Notes: generated by a model from the letters alone, not told the origin. Shown: positions 48,325 through 59,095, numbered from the stretch's first letter. The stretch: DNA of 64,000 nucleotides from Emiliania huxleyi CCMP1516 (GCF_000372725.1 NW_005199770.1:1862603-1926602), one strand, 5' to 3'. Numbers and translations: made by a program.

Positions 48325-49928
48325 GGCGGGCGGTGAGCGCGTGCCCACGCGGATATCCGCTCGGCCGAGGTAGCAGTGGCCCAGGCAGCCCTTCGCCGTG
48401 CCGCCACGGGCGGTTGCGCGGCGGTTCGAGTGCCTCGAGACGACTCGAAAACGATCTGTGTCGTCCGATTTCGCGTCGCGATCGACCGTCTCCCTGTGCG
48501 GCTCTCTCAGCGTGTCGTCGAGCAGAGGCGGCCGAGCGCATCCGAGAAACCGCCCTCTCGCGCTCGAGAGGCGCCACCGCCGGCCCAACCGTGCTGTGCC
48601 GGTCGGCTGCGGCGCCGGAGACACCGGGAGCGCCTCACGAGCGGCGCGCACGACCCGTGCGCCTCTTCTCGCGTGCCGTCACCCCTTCTCGCTCGCCTCG
48701 CCGCGCCACCTTCTGCTGCTGCAATGGCAAGATCGGCTGTTGACGGGATCCGCCGCCGGCGGGCCCTCCAGTGTGCTCGCCGTGTGCTCGCCGTTCGTGC
48801 GAGCTCGAGGCGCCGCCCTTTTTCGTGCCGGCCGTGTGTCACCTCTGCTCGCGTGCACCAGTCGTACACATGTAATCTGAGAGGAGTGCGTGGCGGTGCG
48901 CGAAGGCTTTTTGGTGACGTAAAGAGCAAACCGGCTTCCGAATCCACACCTCGCCGACGGCACGCCCAGTTGTATGCTCGACTACGCATGCATGCCGTGG
49001 TGAGAGAGAGACCGAGATACGGCTCCGGTTGTCGTGGTATGTGGCGTGGCGGTGGTTTGCGAAACAAAACGGATGCGAGGATGCACGCAGAGCGCGACAC
49101 GGGCCTCGCGTCCGAGCGCAAGTCGACGAGTGGGAGCCGAGATCACTGCTCGTGGTGCGCACACGCCGCGCAGCTGCGGGTTGTAACTCGATTGACAATC
49201 GCGCGTGCGGGATGAAAATGGAGCCGATTGGCGCTAGTGCACGGCGGCACTACCTAGTGCCTCTGGGGGAAAGGAGGAGGAGCCCTCAATAGACGGACTG
49301 AGATCGCTGGGCTGGATCCATATGGGGGTGCCGCACAACCTGAAGCGGAGGCACCCGTGTATACTCCACACCTCTCCGCGCCGAAGTATTGAGCCACCGC
49401 GGTCAACAGCATGCAGCACATGAGGGGATCGCATGCTGCGGACGGATACGCGTGCCGAGTCGATGCGCCCGTGGATGATGCACTGCGCGGCTGCGAGCGG
49501 AGCGGCGCGCCTAGCGCGAGCGTGCGCAGAGTTGGGATGGAGAGCTCTCGCGTCGCGATCTCAGGGTCGCGAGGGGTCGGCCTAAGCTACCTGCACGCGC
49601 CGCGAGCCCGGAGGCTGCACGAGAACCCGCGCGGCGAGATGTCTGGAGCCCGGAGCGCCGGCGGCTCGACGAGCCGCTCGCGGCGATGCGCCGTGTGGGA
49701 GGACGAAGTGGCCAGGAGCGCGCTCCTTTGAGGGCTTAGCTAGGGGTAGCGAGCTGCCCCTGTCGGCGCGAGGCGGTGCCGCGGCGGTGCGCGTGGAGCG
49801 CAGGCCAGCGAAACCTGCAATCGGCGATTGCAGGTTTGGGCCACTGCGAGCGCTCGCGCGCGGTGGATTTCTTTTCGGCGGAATTTTCTTTTTTATGTGA
49901 CTTCTTCTGCTTCCACCCGGACCTCGCG
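48325..49928. other. no gene recognised
   Basis: 1.6 kb between divergent starts. Arg/Pro-rich frames look like composition effects. Contains TATA-poor promoters for both neighbours and, near 49868-49895, ttcttttcggcggaattttc before the DUF4336 ATG. Confidence 0.45.
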
Positions 49929-52098
49929 ATGAGAGCGGCTCTCGCGTCGCTCCTGCTCGCCTGTTGCCTCGTCGCGGGCCTGCGTTCGCCTCCGCCGGCT
50001 ACTGTGCTACGGCGCGACGCTCTCGCTGCCGCCACTGCCGCCGTCGCCGCAGGCTCTGTGCTTCCCGATGCTGCAGAGGCTGCCGGCGACAGAGGCTATT
50101 CGGCCGTGCTGGGCGGGCCTTTCGAGTTCGGATTCCCGCTCGCGGCGCCGAAGCGAGCGACGGTTCGGCGCGAGCTCGTTCCTGGCCGGATCTGGTCGTT
50201 CGAGCAGGTGCTGCTGCAAGCGCTTCCAAGAGGCCATGTCGTGCGGCAGGAGCAGCGAACGCTGACTCCACCGCTCATTCGAGCAGGTGCAAGGCCTGAT
50301 CTACGTGCACGTGCCTGTGCGAATGACGGCCGTCAAACTCGACGCCGGCGGGCTGCTGCTGTACTCGGCGGTGGCGCCGACGGAGGAGCGCCTAGTACCA
50401 TGCCTCCAGAGTACCGAACCCAGTGTGGGTTCAGTCCCGTGGGTGGTGCGGTAGGAGTGCCTGCGCCTGCTCGCCGAGGTCGAGGCGACCGCCGGCGCCG
50501 TCCGCCATGTCCTCCTGCCGACGTTCAAGGACACGTCCTCGACATGTCCTTGACACGTCCCACAGGCGCCGTCCGCCATATCCTCCTGCCGACGGTCGCG
50601 TTGGAGCACAAGTACTTTGCGGGCGCGTTTGCGGACGCGCGGCCGGACGCGCAGCTCTGGGTGGCGTCGGCGCAGTACTCGTTCCCGCTCGACTTGCCGC
50701 TCGACCTGCAGGGTATATCTCCCCGTATCTCCCCATATCTCCCGCCCGACCTTCCGACAACACACTGACCCCTCTCGGACCCTTCCCAGACACCGGCCCG
50801 ACCCTTCTTTCCCCCCCCAGGCTTCCCGCGAGGCACAAAGCGGCTGCCGGACGAGATGGCGCCGGGCAGACAAGGCGGCGGCGGTGCGGCGGAGGGCGGC
50901 GCAGACGCTTCCGACCGGCCCGAGTGGGCGGAGCAGCTGCCGTACAAGGTGCTCGGTCCGATCGCGGAGAGCGTGGGCGCCTTCCAGGAGGTCGTCTTGT
51001 TTGACAGGCCGACGGGGACGCTGCTGGTGACCGACCTGGTTGTGGGGGTGCCGACCGCGCCGCCAGAAGTGCTGCGCGTGAACGATGACCGCGCGCTGCG
51101 CTTCCACTCCCGCGACTCGCCGGCGGAGGAGGCGGTCGCAACTGACGAGGCGCGCGCCATTGGGTGGAAGAAGATCTGCCTCTTCGCGCTCTACTTCCAG
51201 GTCCCACCCTCCCCTACCGCACGGTACCCGAACCCACCCTCCCCTCCCCCACGGTACTCGAACCCACCCTCCCCTCCCCCACGGTACCCGAACCCACCCT
51301 CCCCTCCCCCACGGTCCCCGAACCCACCCTCCCCTCCCCCACGGTCCCGAACCCACCCTCCCCTCCCCCACGGTCCCGAACCCACCCTCCCCTCCCCCAC
51401 NNNNNNNNNNNNNNNNNNNNNNNNNNNNNNNNNNNNNNNNNNNNNNNNNNNNNNNNNNNNNNNNNNNNNNNNNNNNNNNNNNNNNNNNNNNNNNNNNNNN
51501 CCCCCAACCCTTCCCCCTTACCCCGAGGGTTCCCCGGAAAGCCCCCCCTTTGCCCTTCCCACCAGGTTCCCCCGAAACCAACCCTTGCCTCCTCGCGCTC
51601 TACTTCCAGTCGTCGCCGCTCGCGGTCGCATCGCCTCCCGACGGTTCCCCGGCGGGTGCTGTCCGTTTCTTCCGCTCCGCCTTCTCGGCGGAGGTGCCCG
51701 CCGAGGCGCGCGCGCTCGGCTGGAACGGTTTCATCGCGTGGAGCTGGAAGCCGGACTGGCGCGACGCGTTCGAGGCGCTGCGGGGCGGCGGCAGCCCCCT
51801 GGTCCCTCCGATCATACAGGTGGCCATCCTCAACCGCGAGCCAAGGCGCGTGCTCGAGTTTGTGCGTGCTGTCGGCGCCGAGTTTGCCTTCACGCAGATC
51901 GTGCCGTGCCATTTCGACGCGCCGGTGTCGGCGACGCCGAAGGAGTGGAGCGAGGCCTTCAACTTTCTCCGCGCCTCGCCCGTCGGTGGGCCCGGCGCGA
52001 GAGGCGACTTGCCCGCCGCGGACCTCGCCTTCCTCCGCGCGTTCGAGGCGGGGCTCGTGCGGGCGGGCACGATCCGCAGGGCGGCGCCCAGGGTCTAG
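49929..52098 (+). CDS. DUF4336-family protein, predicted plastid-targeted
   Basis: Starts MRAALASLLLACCLVAGLRS, a signal peptide, then a transit-like region and a twin-arginine stretch (RRDALAAATAAVAAGSVLPD) typical of bipartite plastid/thylakoid leaders. The body follows DUF4336: MTAVKLDAGGLLLYSAVAPT, VRHILLPTVALEHKYF, AFADARPDAQLWVA, FQEVVLFDRPTGTLLVTDLV, then WNGFIAWSWKPDWRDAF. DUF4336 proteins of plants and algae look like degenerate metallo-beta-lactamase-like folds of unknown activity. Introns: 50212-50290 region (TTCGAGCAG|GTGC repeated), about 50387-50454 (family I), 50495-50565 (family II), about 50711-50820, and 51201-51609, which contains the assembly gap. Stop at 52096-52098. Confidence 0.75.
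50395..50454 (+). repeat. introner-like intron family I, copy C
   Basis: 60 bases with gagtaccgaacccagtgtgg and ending gtgcggtag. Flanked by GAGCGCCT on the left and GAGTGCCT on the right, an 8-bp target-duplication-like pair, implying a GA-AG intron in this gene. Confidence 0.9.
50495..50594 (+). repeat. inverted-repeat family II intron (copy 4) with 29-bp duplication
   Basis: 50495-50523 and 50566-50594 match at 28 of 29 bases. The insert 50524-50565 (aaggacacgtcctcgacatg and on) has AAGGACA/TGTCCTT inverted arms and ends cccacag. The in-frame intron is 50495-50565 with a GC donor. Confidence 0.9.
51180..51609. repeat. 30-bp minisatellite intron with 21-bp duplication and assembly gap
   Basis: CTCTTCGCGCTCTACTTCCA at 51180 recurs at 51589-51609 with one mismatch. 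Units of cacggtacccgaacccaccc (30 bp) run from about 51205 into the 100-N gap (51401-51500). Confidence 0.9.
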
Positions 52099-52577
52099 AG
52101 GCTCACGCGCGTGACGGGGAGTAGGACGCTACGTTGGTGAGCAAGACCGCAGCCGCTAGAGGAAGAGAGCGAACCTAACGTACAGCCCAGCAGGCGCCGC
52201 AGCTGGGTTTCTTTGCACTGTTGTATTCGGTTTACTTTTATTTACTTCACTGAGAACGCGATTCCGATTGTGGTACGCCACATCCGCATACGTCCTCGCC
52301 TCATACGCCGCCGCCGCAGGCCCCGTGCACACTAGGTTAGCTTAAGGGAGAAGAGAAGAGGGAGAGCGGGGTGTGTTCGTATCGAAGGCCATCCGCAGAC
52401 CATAGGTAGGTAGGTAGAAAGGTGAAGAACAGCCTGGCTCGGACTGGAAAATCAGAAAAAAAGAAAACACGCACGCGCATGACAAGGGAAGCCTGGGCCC
52501 CGGCGGGCGGCGCTCCGGCGTCGAGAAGGCGGACACGGCAGGGTGTTCGCTAGTGGGAACATCCTTTGGGCAGCCCA
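52099..52577. other. intergenic
   Basis: No gene seen. Contains ggtaggtaggtag near 52405 and an A-rich run near 52454. Confidence 0.4.
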
Positions 52578-53241
52578 ATGCCTGGCACGCCGGCCATGCC
52601 GCAGCCGACGGCAGGCTATCTTGAGAGGAAGCGTGCCGCGGCGCCACGCATTGCCGCTTTGGACTCGGGAGCTCCGGTAGACGTGCTCCAGATGGCTAGC
52701 GAACCGCACACGCCTGTGCTCTATAACTTTGTCCCGGCGCCGTGCGGCTGGACAAGCGTATGCGTCGACGGCCTCACCCTGCTCAACCTGGTCTGGACCA
52801 CCAGAGTGCAAGTCCTATCGCATGCGGCGGACGGAGGGTGAATCCTTGTGGCCGCCCGCCCGCGAGCAGTCCGCCTCGCGTGACACCGGCCGAGCCGTCT
52901 CTGCGCGCAGGCCGGCAACCATCTCCTATGGCACGCCGGTCCACGGCGTCGATTACCCGAGCACGGTCAGGGTGGATCCTCGCTCTGTGACGGCCAACTC
53001 AAAACTGGGCGACGGCGCGGGAACCAACTTTGAGCTCGACGACGACTTGGTGCTGCGGATGACGTACGAGCGGTTCGGGACGGAGCTGCAGTTTGTCCTG
53101 GCCGGGCCGAACTCGGTGAGCATCGCCGAAGCGCAGACTCTATCCACGTGCAGTGGCTGCGTGAGTGGCGCCGTCGCAGCCATGCAGACGTGCTGCGTGC
53201 CGTGCGTGCGGCTGGCGCGCGCAGCCAACTGCTACATGTGA
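52578..53241 (+). CDS. small unknown protein, two exons
   Basis: Exon 1 from the ATG at 52578 reads MPGTPAMPQPTAGYLERKRA then HTPVLYNFVPAPCGWTSVCV. Exon 2 begins after gcgcag at about 52910 (TISYGTPVHGVDYPSTVRV) and runs through FELDDDLVLRMTYERFGTEL to a Cys-rich end (CSGCVSGAVAAMQTCC), stopping at 53239-53241. The frame has normal amino-acid composition, unlike the shadow frames, but I recognise no family. The intron boundary is inferred. Confidence 0.35.
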
Positions 53242-53334
53242 TGAGACCGCTCGAGTCGCAGGACCTTGGAGAGCCATGTGACACGTGTGATGATTCCTGA
53301 CCAGAGTTGCCCCAACTCTCGTCACAGAGATAAT

Positions 53335-53470
53335 GCGTGTCTCTGTGTGGCGTCTGGCGATGCCTTTCCCTGAGAACGCACACAACGCCTCGTGTGTAAT
53401 GCCCCGTGTGTTCCGCGAGTGCGTGTGCCGCGTCGTCCGTGCTAAGACGTGTGTAACACTGACTGACTGA
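53335..53470 (+). repeat. dispersed repeat R3, copy b
   Basis: tggcgatgcctttccctgag to gtgtaacactgactgactga, close to the copy inside the sulfotransferase intron (11789-11953). Here it lies 3' of the small gene, outside any recognised gene. Confidence 0.85.
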
Positions 53471-53761
53471 CTGATTAAATACAGACTTAAATCTCTCATA
53501 TGGTGGTCTTGCCGATATGTCATGTCCGCAAACCGTTTTGCTGTTTGAGAGACACGGGCATGAGCGCGTTTCTCTCCGCCGGCTTGTCGGATGCTGTGCA
53601 CTATATACATGTGCACCGGCAACCGGCGCCGTTAAACTCACTGACGATGGAGACGCACGGCTGCACACAGCCGCACACAGCCGCGCGTGCTGCGGATGCT
53701 GCTGTGCGGCCGGCAACAAAGCTGTAGGACACCAACCAGAGACTGCGACCCGGCATTGCTT

Positions 53762-53989
53762 TCAGTCCCATCCCATCCAATACTTGGCCTCGGCGAGCAA
53801 TCGATTCAGAATCTGCTTCGTGTTTGCGATTAAGACGAAGATGAAGATCAGCTTCAGCGCTCTCTTCCCGTTGAAAGGCTCCACTTCGAACCCCTCGCCG
53901 ATGCGAACACCGCTTCCCTCGTCATCGCTCGATTGTGTGTCTGCATCTTTGGGCGCCTGCCCTTTCTTCTTGCGCGAAGCGGGCGGCAT
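53762..53989 (-). CDS. 75-residue single-pass membrane protein
   Basis: ATG at 53989. MPPASRKKKGQAP begins a basic/acidic hydrophilic N-terminus, then NGKRALKLIFIFVLIANTK forms one transmembrane helix, ending AKYWMGWD. The stretch just upstream, acctggcag before the ATG, could also be an acceptor, making this a last exon. I know no named family; it resembles small ER or mitochondrial tail-anchored proteins. Confidence 0.5.
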   Translation of the reverse strand: MPPASRKKKGQAPKDADTQSSDDEGSGVRIGEGFEVEPFNGKRALKLIFIFVLIANTKQILNRLLAEAKYWMGWD

Positions 53990-55164
53990 CTGCCAGGTGA
54001 GAGTCCTTGACGTCGAGCGAAGAAGAGATCAGAGCAACAAGAATTTGACGTCTAGCGAAGAAAAAATCAAATTCGAAAGAAAAAACTCAGAACACTAGGC
54101 ACGGGAGGAGAGGACCACGGCGAGGCACATAGGTGCGTGCACTCGACCGCCCTCGCCGCAGGCAAAGAACTTTAGGTGGGGCAAGGAGGGGGGGGGGGGG
54201 GGGGCAACATCTAGGATCCAGACGACAGGAGCGGCCCACGGCAGTAAAAGTGCAAGGCCCAGTGCGCGTGGGTAATGGCTGCAATAACTGTGTATCGCGC
54301 GCCTTGCGGGGGGGGGCGCGGAAAAGAGGAACCTCTTGGCGTCATCGCCATGGTGCTGCAAGCAGCGCCGGGCAACGACGACTTACCGCCTCCCGGTCCC
54401 CCTCGGCACACCTCCGCGGCTTAATGTTTGACGACTCGAACCCGTGAAGCTTCCCCGTGCGCGGGTTACCCCGCACACGGGTCAGCCCGCCAGCCACGTA
54501 TCCACGCAAGCGTGGTCCGCGCGCATGGGGCATACAGGCGTTCGCCAGACAGCGCAGAGGCTAGGCGACCGGGGAAGGACTAGCTCAAGGGCAACACAGC
54601 GTCGCCAGCCGTTGGCGCGCAGAACGAGTCTGCGGCCCCCGGTTGGGACGAGTGCGCGACGCGGACGAACCGCTCAATGTGGCCGGCAGCTCGCGCTGCC
54701 GGCGGGGTTGACTCCTCTGCACAGCTGTGGATTACGAGCGGCGAAGCACCATCTCGGGCTGTATGTCATAAAAAAGAAAACCATAGCGCGTACCGACTGC
54801 ACTCCAAGTGCTCCAAGTGCGCGCCCATGCGAGATCAACCTCTCCATCTCCCCCGCCTCGGCTCCCCGACCCGCACACTCGGCCTCGGCCGTGTGTCTCG
54901 ACATGTACATGTCCAGAAGATGTAAGATAGCGAGCACGCGCCGCGCAGCACCCCCACGGGCTGCCTCGCGCCGAGAACATGTGCATGCACATGTTCATCC
55001 CGAGACGTCCTTCACGAGATGCAGATGGCCGTGACCCAGCACAGCACCTCATCGAGGGAACCCCACCCCCTTAGCCCCTATCACTGACTCCGCTACCTCC
55101 TGTGCCCCCCTCTCGGCCCCTGCCCCCTTCACTGGCATATCCCCCATGAGCTCCCCGTCTGTGA
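53990..55164. other. no gene recognised; palindromes and simple repeats
   Basis: Contains a poly-G run (about 54190), the 26-base ctccaagtgctccaagtgc repeat (54795-54820), a 14-bp palindrome GACATGTACATGTC (about 54899) and a perfect 22-bp palindrome around gtgcatgcac (54975-54996). Confidence 0.5.
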
Positions 55165-57234
55165 TTACCTGCCGCTGCAGTCAGAGCAGCCGCTGCAGCC
55201 ATTCCACGTGCATAGGTCGTCCCATGTGTCGGTCCGCCGCGCGCAGTGATTCTTGCATGATGTGCCGCCCGCCATTGGCGCTGGTGCGGTCGGTGGGAGA
55301 GAGTCGATGCAGTCTGAGCAGCCGCCGCAGCCATTCCACGCGCAAAGCTCTTCCCACGGATCTGTCTTTGTCGCGCAGTGCTTCTTGCAAAGAGCCGGAG
55401 GGGCTGGTGGCGACAAGGCTGGCGTTGGTAGGTCGAAGCAGCTCGGGCAGCCGCCGCAGCCATCCCACGAGCATCGCACGTCCCAAGGGTCTGTCTTGCG
55501 CATGCAGAAGCTCTTGCACGATGGAGTCGGTGGTCCCGACGGCGAAAGTGGGATCGCACCTCGCGAGGGGTCGGAGCAATGCGTACAACCTCCACAGGCG
55601 TCCCTCTTGCAGAGCGCCTTCCACCCGATTTCTGTCTCCTTGTTGGCGCAATACGCCTTGCACCGCGGTGCAGGTGGCGAGGCAGGCGGCGGAAGCGGCG
55701 GGATCGACGGCAGGTTGAAGCAGGGTGAGCAGCCTCTGCAACCCTTCCAAGTGCACAGATCGCCCCACGGATCTGGCCTTGTCGCGCAGTGCTTCTTGCA
55801 CGGCAGTGGCGGCGCCAGTGGTGGTGGCATAGCAGGTGTCGATTGGGGCGCGGATGGCGGCGAGATCGACGGCAGGTTGAAGCAGGGTGAGCAGCCTCTG
55901 CAACCCTTCCAAGTGCACAGATCGCCCCACGGATCTGGCCTTGTCGCGCAGTGCTTCTTGCACGGCAGTGGCGGCGCCAGTGGTGGTGGCATAGCAGGTG
56001 TCGATTGGGGCGCGGATGGCGGCGGGATCGACGGCAGTTTGAAGCAGGGTGAGCAGCCTCTGCAACCCTTCCAAGTGCACAGATCGCCCCACGGATCTGG
56101 CCTTGTCGCGCAGTGCTTCTTGCACGGCAGTGGCGGCGCCAGTGGTGGTGGCATAGCAGGTGTCGATTGGGGCGCGGATGGCGGCGGCGGCGAGGGCGAC
56201 GTTGACGGCGGCGGCGGCGAGGGCGGAATGGAGGGATGCGGCTGCGAGGGCGAGGCGGACGGCTGGGGCGGGGGCGGCGATGGTGGCTGGAGCGGGGGTG
56301 GAGCAACGCAGCAGCCTCCGAACGCGCACGTCGGGCAGCTCGTCTCGAGGGCATCACAAGACAAGAACGAGTACATCGAGCATGACAGCCCGTTACACGT
56401 TCCTTCACAGCCTAGCGGCGGCGGGGATGGCGGTGGCGAGGACGGCGGCGGCGGGGACGGAGGCGGCGGGGACGGAGGCGGCAGGGATGGCGGTGGCGGG
56501 GACGGCCGCGGCGAGTACGGTGGCGGCGAGTACGGCGGCGGCGAGTACGGCGGCGGCGAGTACGGCGGCGGGGGTGGTGTGGGCAGCGCTTGCGGACAGA
56601 CGAGAGACGTTTGAACGAAGCCGCCCTTGCCATCCATGAGGGACGAGCCGCGATCGATCCCAAGCTTGCCGCCGCACGGCTCTGAACCCAATTTACGGCG
56701 CCGCGTGCCGTCCACCCCGCTGGCTGGTGTCCAGACAAAGACATCGAAGGGACACGCTTCGGCGGCGGGCGTCTGAGAGATTGAGATGGTCCCAGAGGCG
56801 TCGATCGCGCCCTCGGGATTGCCGGGGTGGATGTGAGCGCACTGCGAGAATGCATACCCGGCCGCCTCGATCGCATCTGTGCGGCGCTGGAAAGTGACGA
56901 CCACCTTGTCCCTCACCGCCTTGTCGGGCTCACAGCCAGCCTCCTCCCCCGGCGTCGAGCAGCCTGCGGGCGGGGGCGACTGGAACGAGATGTCGTGATT
57001 GATGTAGTCAAGCCCGAGGCCCGTCGTTGCTGCGATCCCCGAGTCGACGTTCAGAAGGAAGAGCTCCAGCGCCATGGCGGTTGCTGGCAGCTGGATCATC
57101 GTCCACGTGCCTCGGCCGAGCACCTCGGCCCACACGAAGGAAAGGATCCCGTCTGAGCCTAAAACAAGTTTCCAAGCGATCCAAGTCAAGGTCGGTAAAA
57201 GGAGCGGATCCCTGGGCGCGGGAGCACGGGACAT
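55165..57234 (-). CDS. secreted Pro-rich protein with tandem Cys-rich modules
   Basis: 689-residue single exon from an ATG. The N-terminal region has hydrophobic stretches (PLLLPTLTWIAWKLVLG, LPATAMALELFLLN) and a domain of about 200 residues with paired cysteines. Then (Y/S)PPP hydroxyproline-like linkers (PPPYSPPPYSPPP), as in pherophorins and other algal wall proteins, connect at least seven modules of pattern CK-x2-CA-x4-DPW-x2-LC-x-W-x-GC-x-GC-x2-C. Three consecutive modules with their linkers are nearly identical (162-bp period, 55721-56206). The modules presumably form disulfide-bonded domains in a cell-surface glycoprotein. The function of the module is unknown to me. R1 copy c lies just upstream and may carry the promoter. 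Confidence 0.75.
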   Translation of the reverse strand: MSRAPAPRDPLLLPTLTWIAWKLVLGSDGILSFVWAEVLGRGTWTMIQLPATAMALELFLLNVDSGIAATTGLGLDYINHDISFQSPPPAGCSTPGEEAGCEPDKAVRDKVVVTFQRRTDAIEAAGYAFSQCAHIHPGNPEGAIDASGTISISQTPAAEACPFDVFVWTPASGVDGTRRRKLGSEPCGGKLGIDRGSSLMDGKGGFVQTSLVCPQALPTPPPPPYSPPPYSPPPYSPPPYSPRPSPPPPSLPPPSPPPPSPPPPSSPPPSPPPLGCEGTCNGLSCSMYSFLSCDALETSCPTCAFGGCCVAPPPLQPPSPPPPQPSASPSQPHPSIPPSPPPPSTSPSPPPPSAPQSTPAMPPPLAPPLPCKKHCATRPDPWGDLCTWKGCRGCSPCFKLPSIPPPSAPQSTPAMPPPLAPPLPCKKHCATRPDPWGDLCTWKGCRGCSPCFNLPSISPPSAPQSTPAMPPPLAPPLPCKKHCATRPDPWGDLCTWKGCRGCSPCFNLPSIPPLPPPASPPAPRCKAYCANKETEIGWKALCKRDACGGCTHCSDPSRGAIPLSPSGPPTPSCKSFCMRKTDPWDVRCSWDGCGGCPSCFDLPTPALSPPAPPALCKKHCATKTDPWEELCAWNGCGGCSDCIDSLPPTAPAPMAGGTSCKNHCARRTDTWDDLCTWNGCSGCSDCSGR
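55721..56206 (-). repeat. three near-identical 162-bp coding repeats
   Basis: cagggtgagcagcctctgca occurs at 55721, 55883 and 56045. One copy of 54 residues spans one Cys module plus its Pro-rich linker. The near-lack of synonymous change implies recent unequal exchange or gene conversion. Confidence 0.92.
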
Positions 57235-57244
57235 GTTTTGTAGT

Positions 57245-57405
57245 CAGTTAGCTCCTCTTGTAGCTCGATCGGTCTCACCGCCATCGCCGTACCGTGTTTG
57301 TTATGACCCCCCCCAATGAACACACCAGTGAGGGAGGGCGAGACGATCGAGGGGTCCCGTACCATGCGGAATCGACCCTATCCGGTGCTCAAGTGCTCAA
57401 CGAGC
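57245..57405 (-). repeat. dispersed repeat R1, copy c (inverted)
   Basis: gctcctcttgtagctcgatc to ctatccggtgctcaagtgct is the reverse complement of 18205-18405, minus about 50 bases. It lies between the divergent Cys-rich and DUF4442 genes. Confidence 0.88.
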
Positions 57406-57867
57406 TACCAACCATGTGGGTGGGAGAGAGGCGGCATGATCCCCTTCGTTCATTCATTCATTCCAAACTTAAATTCCCTGTGTGGTGGCGGCGTGCCGTC
57501 CTCCCATCCCTCCCTTGGCTGTCTTTTCTTTCTTTTCATTCCAGCCTGATTGGTGTCCATCCAGTCCGAGCGAGCCTGGCTGTTCTTCACCTTGCTACCT
57601 ACCTAACCTAACCTGATTCTGTTGTGTCTCGCGCCTTGGGGGGGTGGGGGTGGGGGGGACCTCTTCGATTGCCTCTGTGTACTGGAAGTTCCTTGCGGTC
57701 CGAGGTAACAAACACACATGCTTTGGATGGTGTGTGTTATAACAAGGCTGTGAAAGCGAAATTTTGCGCAGCGCGGCGCCGCCAGCTGGGATTGGCGCCC
57801 GCCTCGGCGGTGAACGAGCGGTTTTTCCTGGCCACAGTGCCGGCGGCGCCGTGCGGCGAGGCAAACC
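57406..57867. other. 5' flank of the DUF4442 gene
   Basis: Unique, lower-GC DNA with cctaacctaacct (57598) and a poly-G run (about 57638-57658). No gene. Confidence 0.4.
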
Positions 57868-58646
57868 ATGCGAGACTTCTTCGTCGGGCTCCTCGTGTAC
57901 CCTTTCATGCTCCTCGTGGGCCTTCTCGAGGCACTCCTCGGCTTCTTGCTGGTTCTCGCCCCGCTATGTGTTCACCTGGCGACGAAGGGCGCGCCGCGCT
58001 CTTACGACGGCTGGTTTTCCGTGTTCAGCTCCGTGCCATGTGGGCGCCGGGCCTTCTCCTCGCTGATTGGCGTCATCGCGCCGTACACCGCGTCGATCGG
58101 AGCCACGCTCCAGGAAGTCAGCGCCTCGTCCGTCACAGCGAGCATGCCTGACCGGCCGTGGCTGCGGAACCCCTTCTCCTCGGTCCACGCCATCGCGCTC
58201 GCCAATTTGGGCGAGCTGACGACGGGGATCGCCGTGCTGAGCGCGCTGCAGGGGCTCAAGTCGGTCCGCGGGATCCCCGTCGCGGTCAACACGTCCTACG
58301 AGAAGAAGGCGAGGACTCCGAGACGCCTCGCGCAGACGCACGTGCCCGTTTTCCTTCCTTTGTGGACGCGCCATCTGAGACACCCCGCCCCGCCTGCTCC
58401 AGCGCGGCGCTCGGCTGCCACCGCCGCCTCACCGCCTCCTCCTACGCGCAGGCGAGGGGCACCGTCACGTGCACCTGCTCCATGGCCAGCGTGCTCGAGG
58501 CGCTCAGAGACGTGCAGGAGCCGTGCCGAAAGCCGATCGAGGGCGTCCTGACCAACGCCAAGGGCGAGCGCGTCGCCGTGTGCAGCGTCGTCTGGGCCTT
58601 CTCGCTCAACCTCAAGCAAAAGGGGGAGAACGCAGCGGCCACGTGA
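57868..58646 (+). CDS. DUF4442 hotdog-fold protein (acyl-CoA thioesterase-like)
   Basis: ATG at 57868. The N-terminus is a hydrophobic membrane segment (FFVGLLVYPFMLLVGLLEAL then LGFLLVLAPLCV). The hotdog core reads RNPFSSVHAIALANLGELTT, with the N-x-GE motif of the hot-dog helix, then GIPVAVNTSYEKKA. Intron 58309-58451 (AAG|GCGAGGAC ... GCAG|GCGAGGGG) joins to RGTVTCTC, EGVLTNAKGERVAVCSVVW and the stop at 58644-58646. DUF4442 belongs to the PaaI/YiiD-like thioesterase clan. The membrane anchor suggests action on lipids at an organelle surface (inference). Confidence 0.75.
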
Positions 58647-58666
58647 GATCTCTCACACGCGCCCCA

Positions 58667-58750
58667 ATTTTAAGCAACTTCTTCCGGCCGGTAAAGGCGC
58701 AATTTTAAGCAACTTCTTCCGGCCGGTAAAGGCGCAATTTTAAGAAAGGG
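58667..58750. repeat. tandem ~40-bp repeat
   Basis: ttttaagcaacttcttccgg followed by ccggtaaaggcgcaa occurs twice plus a partial third. Confidence 0.9.
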
Positions 58751-58754
58751 AGGA

Positions 58755-59095
58755 CACGTTCGGCACCGGGCACCGCGTCGGTACAAAAATGCGCGTGGGG
58801 CAGTGAGGCGTGAATCCGTTAGGATTCTCGCCCGCTCTGCTGAGGGGAGGGGACGGTCGACTGGGCCGGTCGCTCGACCCGATTCTACTCTACTATCAGT
58901 CTTACCATTCATGGACAAGAGTGTCTGTGACGGCAGTGACATTCACAGCGAGGTCAGTTCACAGCCGAGCAGCCGATCCTGACACGCTCCACTTTCAGGG
59001 CTCGCCGCGGCTCGAGCAAGGTCTATGTCGATCGGCATCTTGCCAGCCTGTGGCTCGTCCGTCTACCGCTACCGCGCCTACCAGATATAGTCGCA
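58755..59095 (+). repeat. dispersed repeat R2, copy b
   Basis: gcgtgaatccgttaggattc to accagatatagtcgc is almost identical to 62040-62328 and diverged from 23030-23275. A leader (ttcggcaccgggcaccgc) also occurs at about 22437. Confidence 0.92.

Noticed and set aside
55253-56614. 453-codon plus-strand Gly-rich frame
   Set aside because: Antisense of the Cys/Pro-rich gene (PPP codons read as Gly-Gly); no ATG-supported domain.
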